Positions 63,983-64,000 of a stretch of 64,000 nucleotides of DNA are shown piece after piece (positions within the stretch are counted from its first letter, which is position 1; each line of letters opens with the position of its first letter). This DNA comes from Desulfobacterales bacterium (GTDB lineage: Bacteria > Desulfobacterota > Desulfobacteria > Desulfobacterales > JAHEIW01): assembly GCA_030066985.1 (NCBI GenBank), contig JASJAN010000019.1, positions 1-64,000 of the forward strand, read 5' to 3'. Both the position numbers and the translations under genes were made by a program. A model generated the notes under the pieces. That model searched no databases. It had not been told where the DNA came from and saw only the letters and a list, made by a program, of their open reading frames with translations.

Positions 63983-64000
63983 GCGCCTGTAGCTCAGTTG
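63983..64000 (+). tRNA. 5' end of a tRNA, probably tRNA-Arg (cut by window edge)
   Basis: The last 18 bases are an acceptor strand GCGCCTG, then TA and GCTCAGTTG, the classic start of a tRNA. GCGCCTGTAGCTCAG is common in bacterial tRNA-Arg. The anticodon is outside the window. Confidence 0.7.

Overview
The window looks like chromosomal DNA of a Gram-negative, anaerobic, probably sulfate-reducing member of the Desulfobacterota (Desulfobacterales-like). The signs are a Tmc-type transmembrane electron-transfer module (tetraheme cytochrome c3, HdrD/DsrK-like iron-sulfur protein, NarI/DsrM-like cytochrome b), a separate HdrC/HdrB pair, selenocysteine use (a tRNA-Sec gene and an apparent UGA-containing DsbA-family gene), PilR/sigma-54-type pilin promoters and outer-membrane lipoproteins. 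The phylum is an inference from gene content; no rRNA is present. No phage, transposase, integrase or CRISPR array was recognised.

Layout. 1-9 kb: partial L-2-hydroxyglutarate oxidase-like gene, solitary SPPY DNA methyltransferase, M55 aminopeptidase, M48 CAAX protease, DsbA/FrnE-like selenoprotein, tandem PilZ protein, small ribbon-helix-helix protein, small lipoprotein, and a large acyltransferase-alpha/beta hydrolase fusion. 9-19 kb: mostly plus-strand housekeeping genes (mtaB, cyclophilin, tRNA-Leu on the minus strand, ribF, flippase-like membrane protein, def-fmt-rsmB-PASTA protein-rpe), then a small Arg/Asp-rich protein and a membrane-anchored PilZ protein. 19-20 kb: an orphan pilin with a sigma-54 promoter.

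20.6-27.5 kb is a plus-strand surface-polysaccharide operon: winged-helix regulator with its own palindromic operator, Wzx-like flippase, two B12-binding-type radical SAM proteins flanking an SDR, and a GT4 glycosyltransferase. It meets a convergent minus-strand glycan cluster at 27.5-33 kb (three GT4, gmd, GT2). Further upstream on that strand (33-40.6 kb) lie two GT-C-type membrane glycosyltransferases, a VKOR-DsbA fusion, pilA and a PilR-family activator. Both pilin promoters share a perfect sigma-54 site and upstream TGTCA/TGACA boxes with identical 39-bp spacing, so they look like one regulon.

40.7-44.6 kb: pyrC, lepB, pgpA and larC (minus), then tRNA-Sec (plus). 45-48 kb: Tmc-like operon. 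48-54.4 kb: TMTC-like TPR glycosyltransferase, FkbM methyltransferase, a methyltransferase-GT2 fusion and an RlmD/RumA-type rRNA methyltransferase. 54.5-64 kb: alpha/beta hydrolase, amidohydrolase, hdrC-hdrB, cinA, a LolB-like lipoprotein, a TPR lipoprotein, an RpoH-like sigma factor carrying a 248-residue histone-H1-like basic tail, and the 5' end of a tRNA at the window edge.

The strongest unusual items are the selenocysteine DsbA-like protein, the histone-like-tail sigma factor, and the dual-pilin sigma-54 regulon next to a pilin/glycosyltransferase/disulfide-oxidase cluster.
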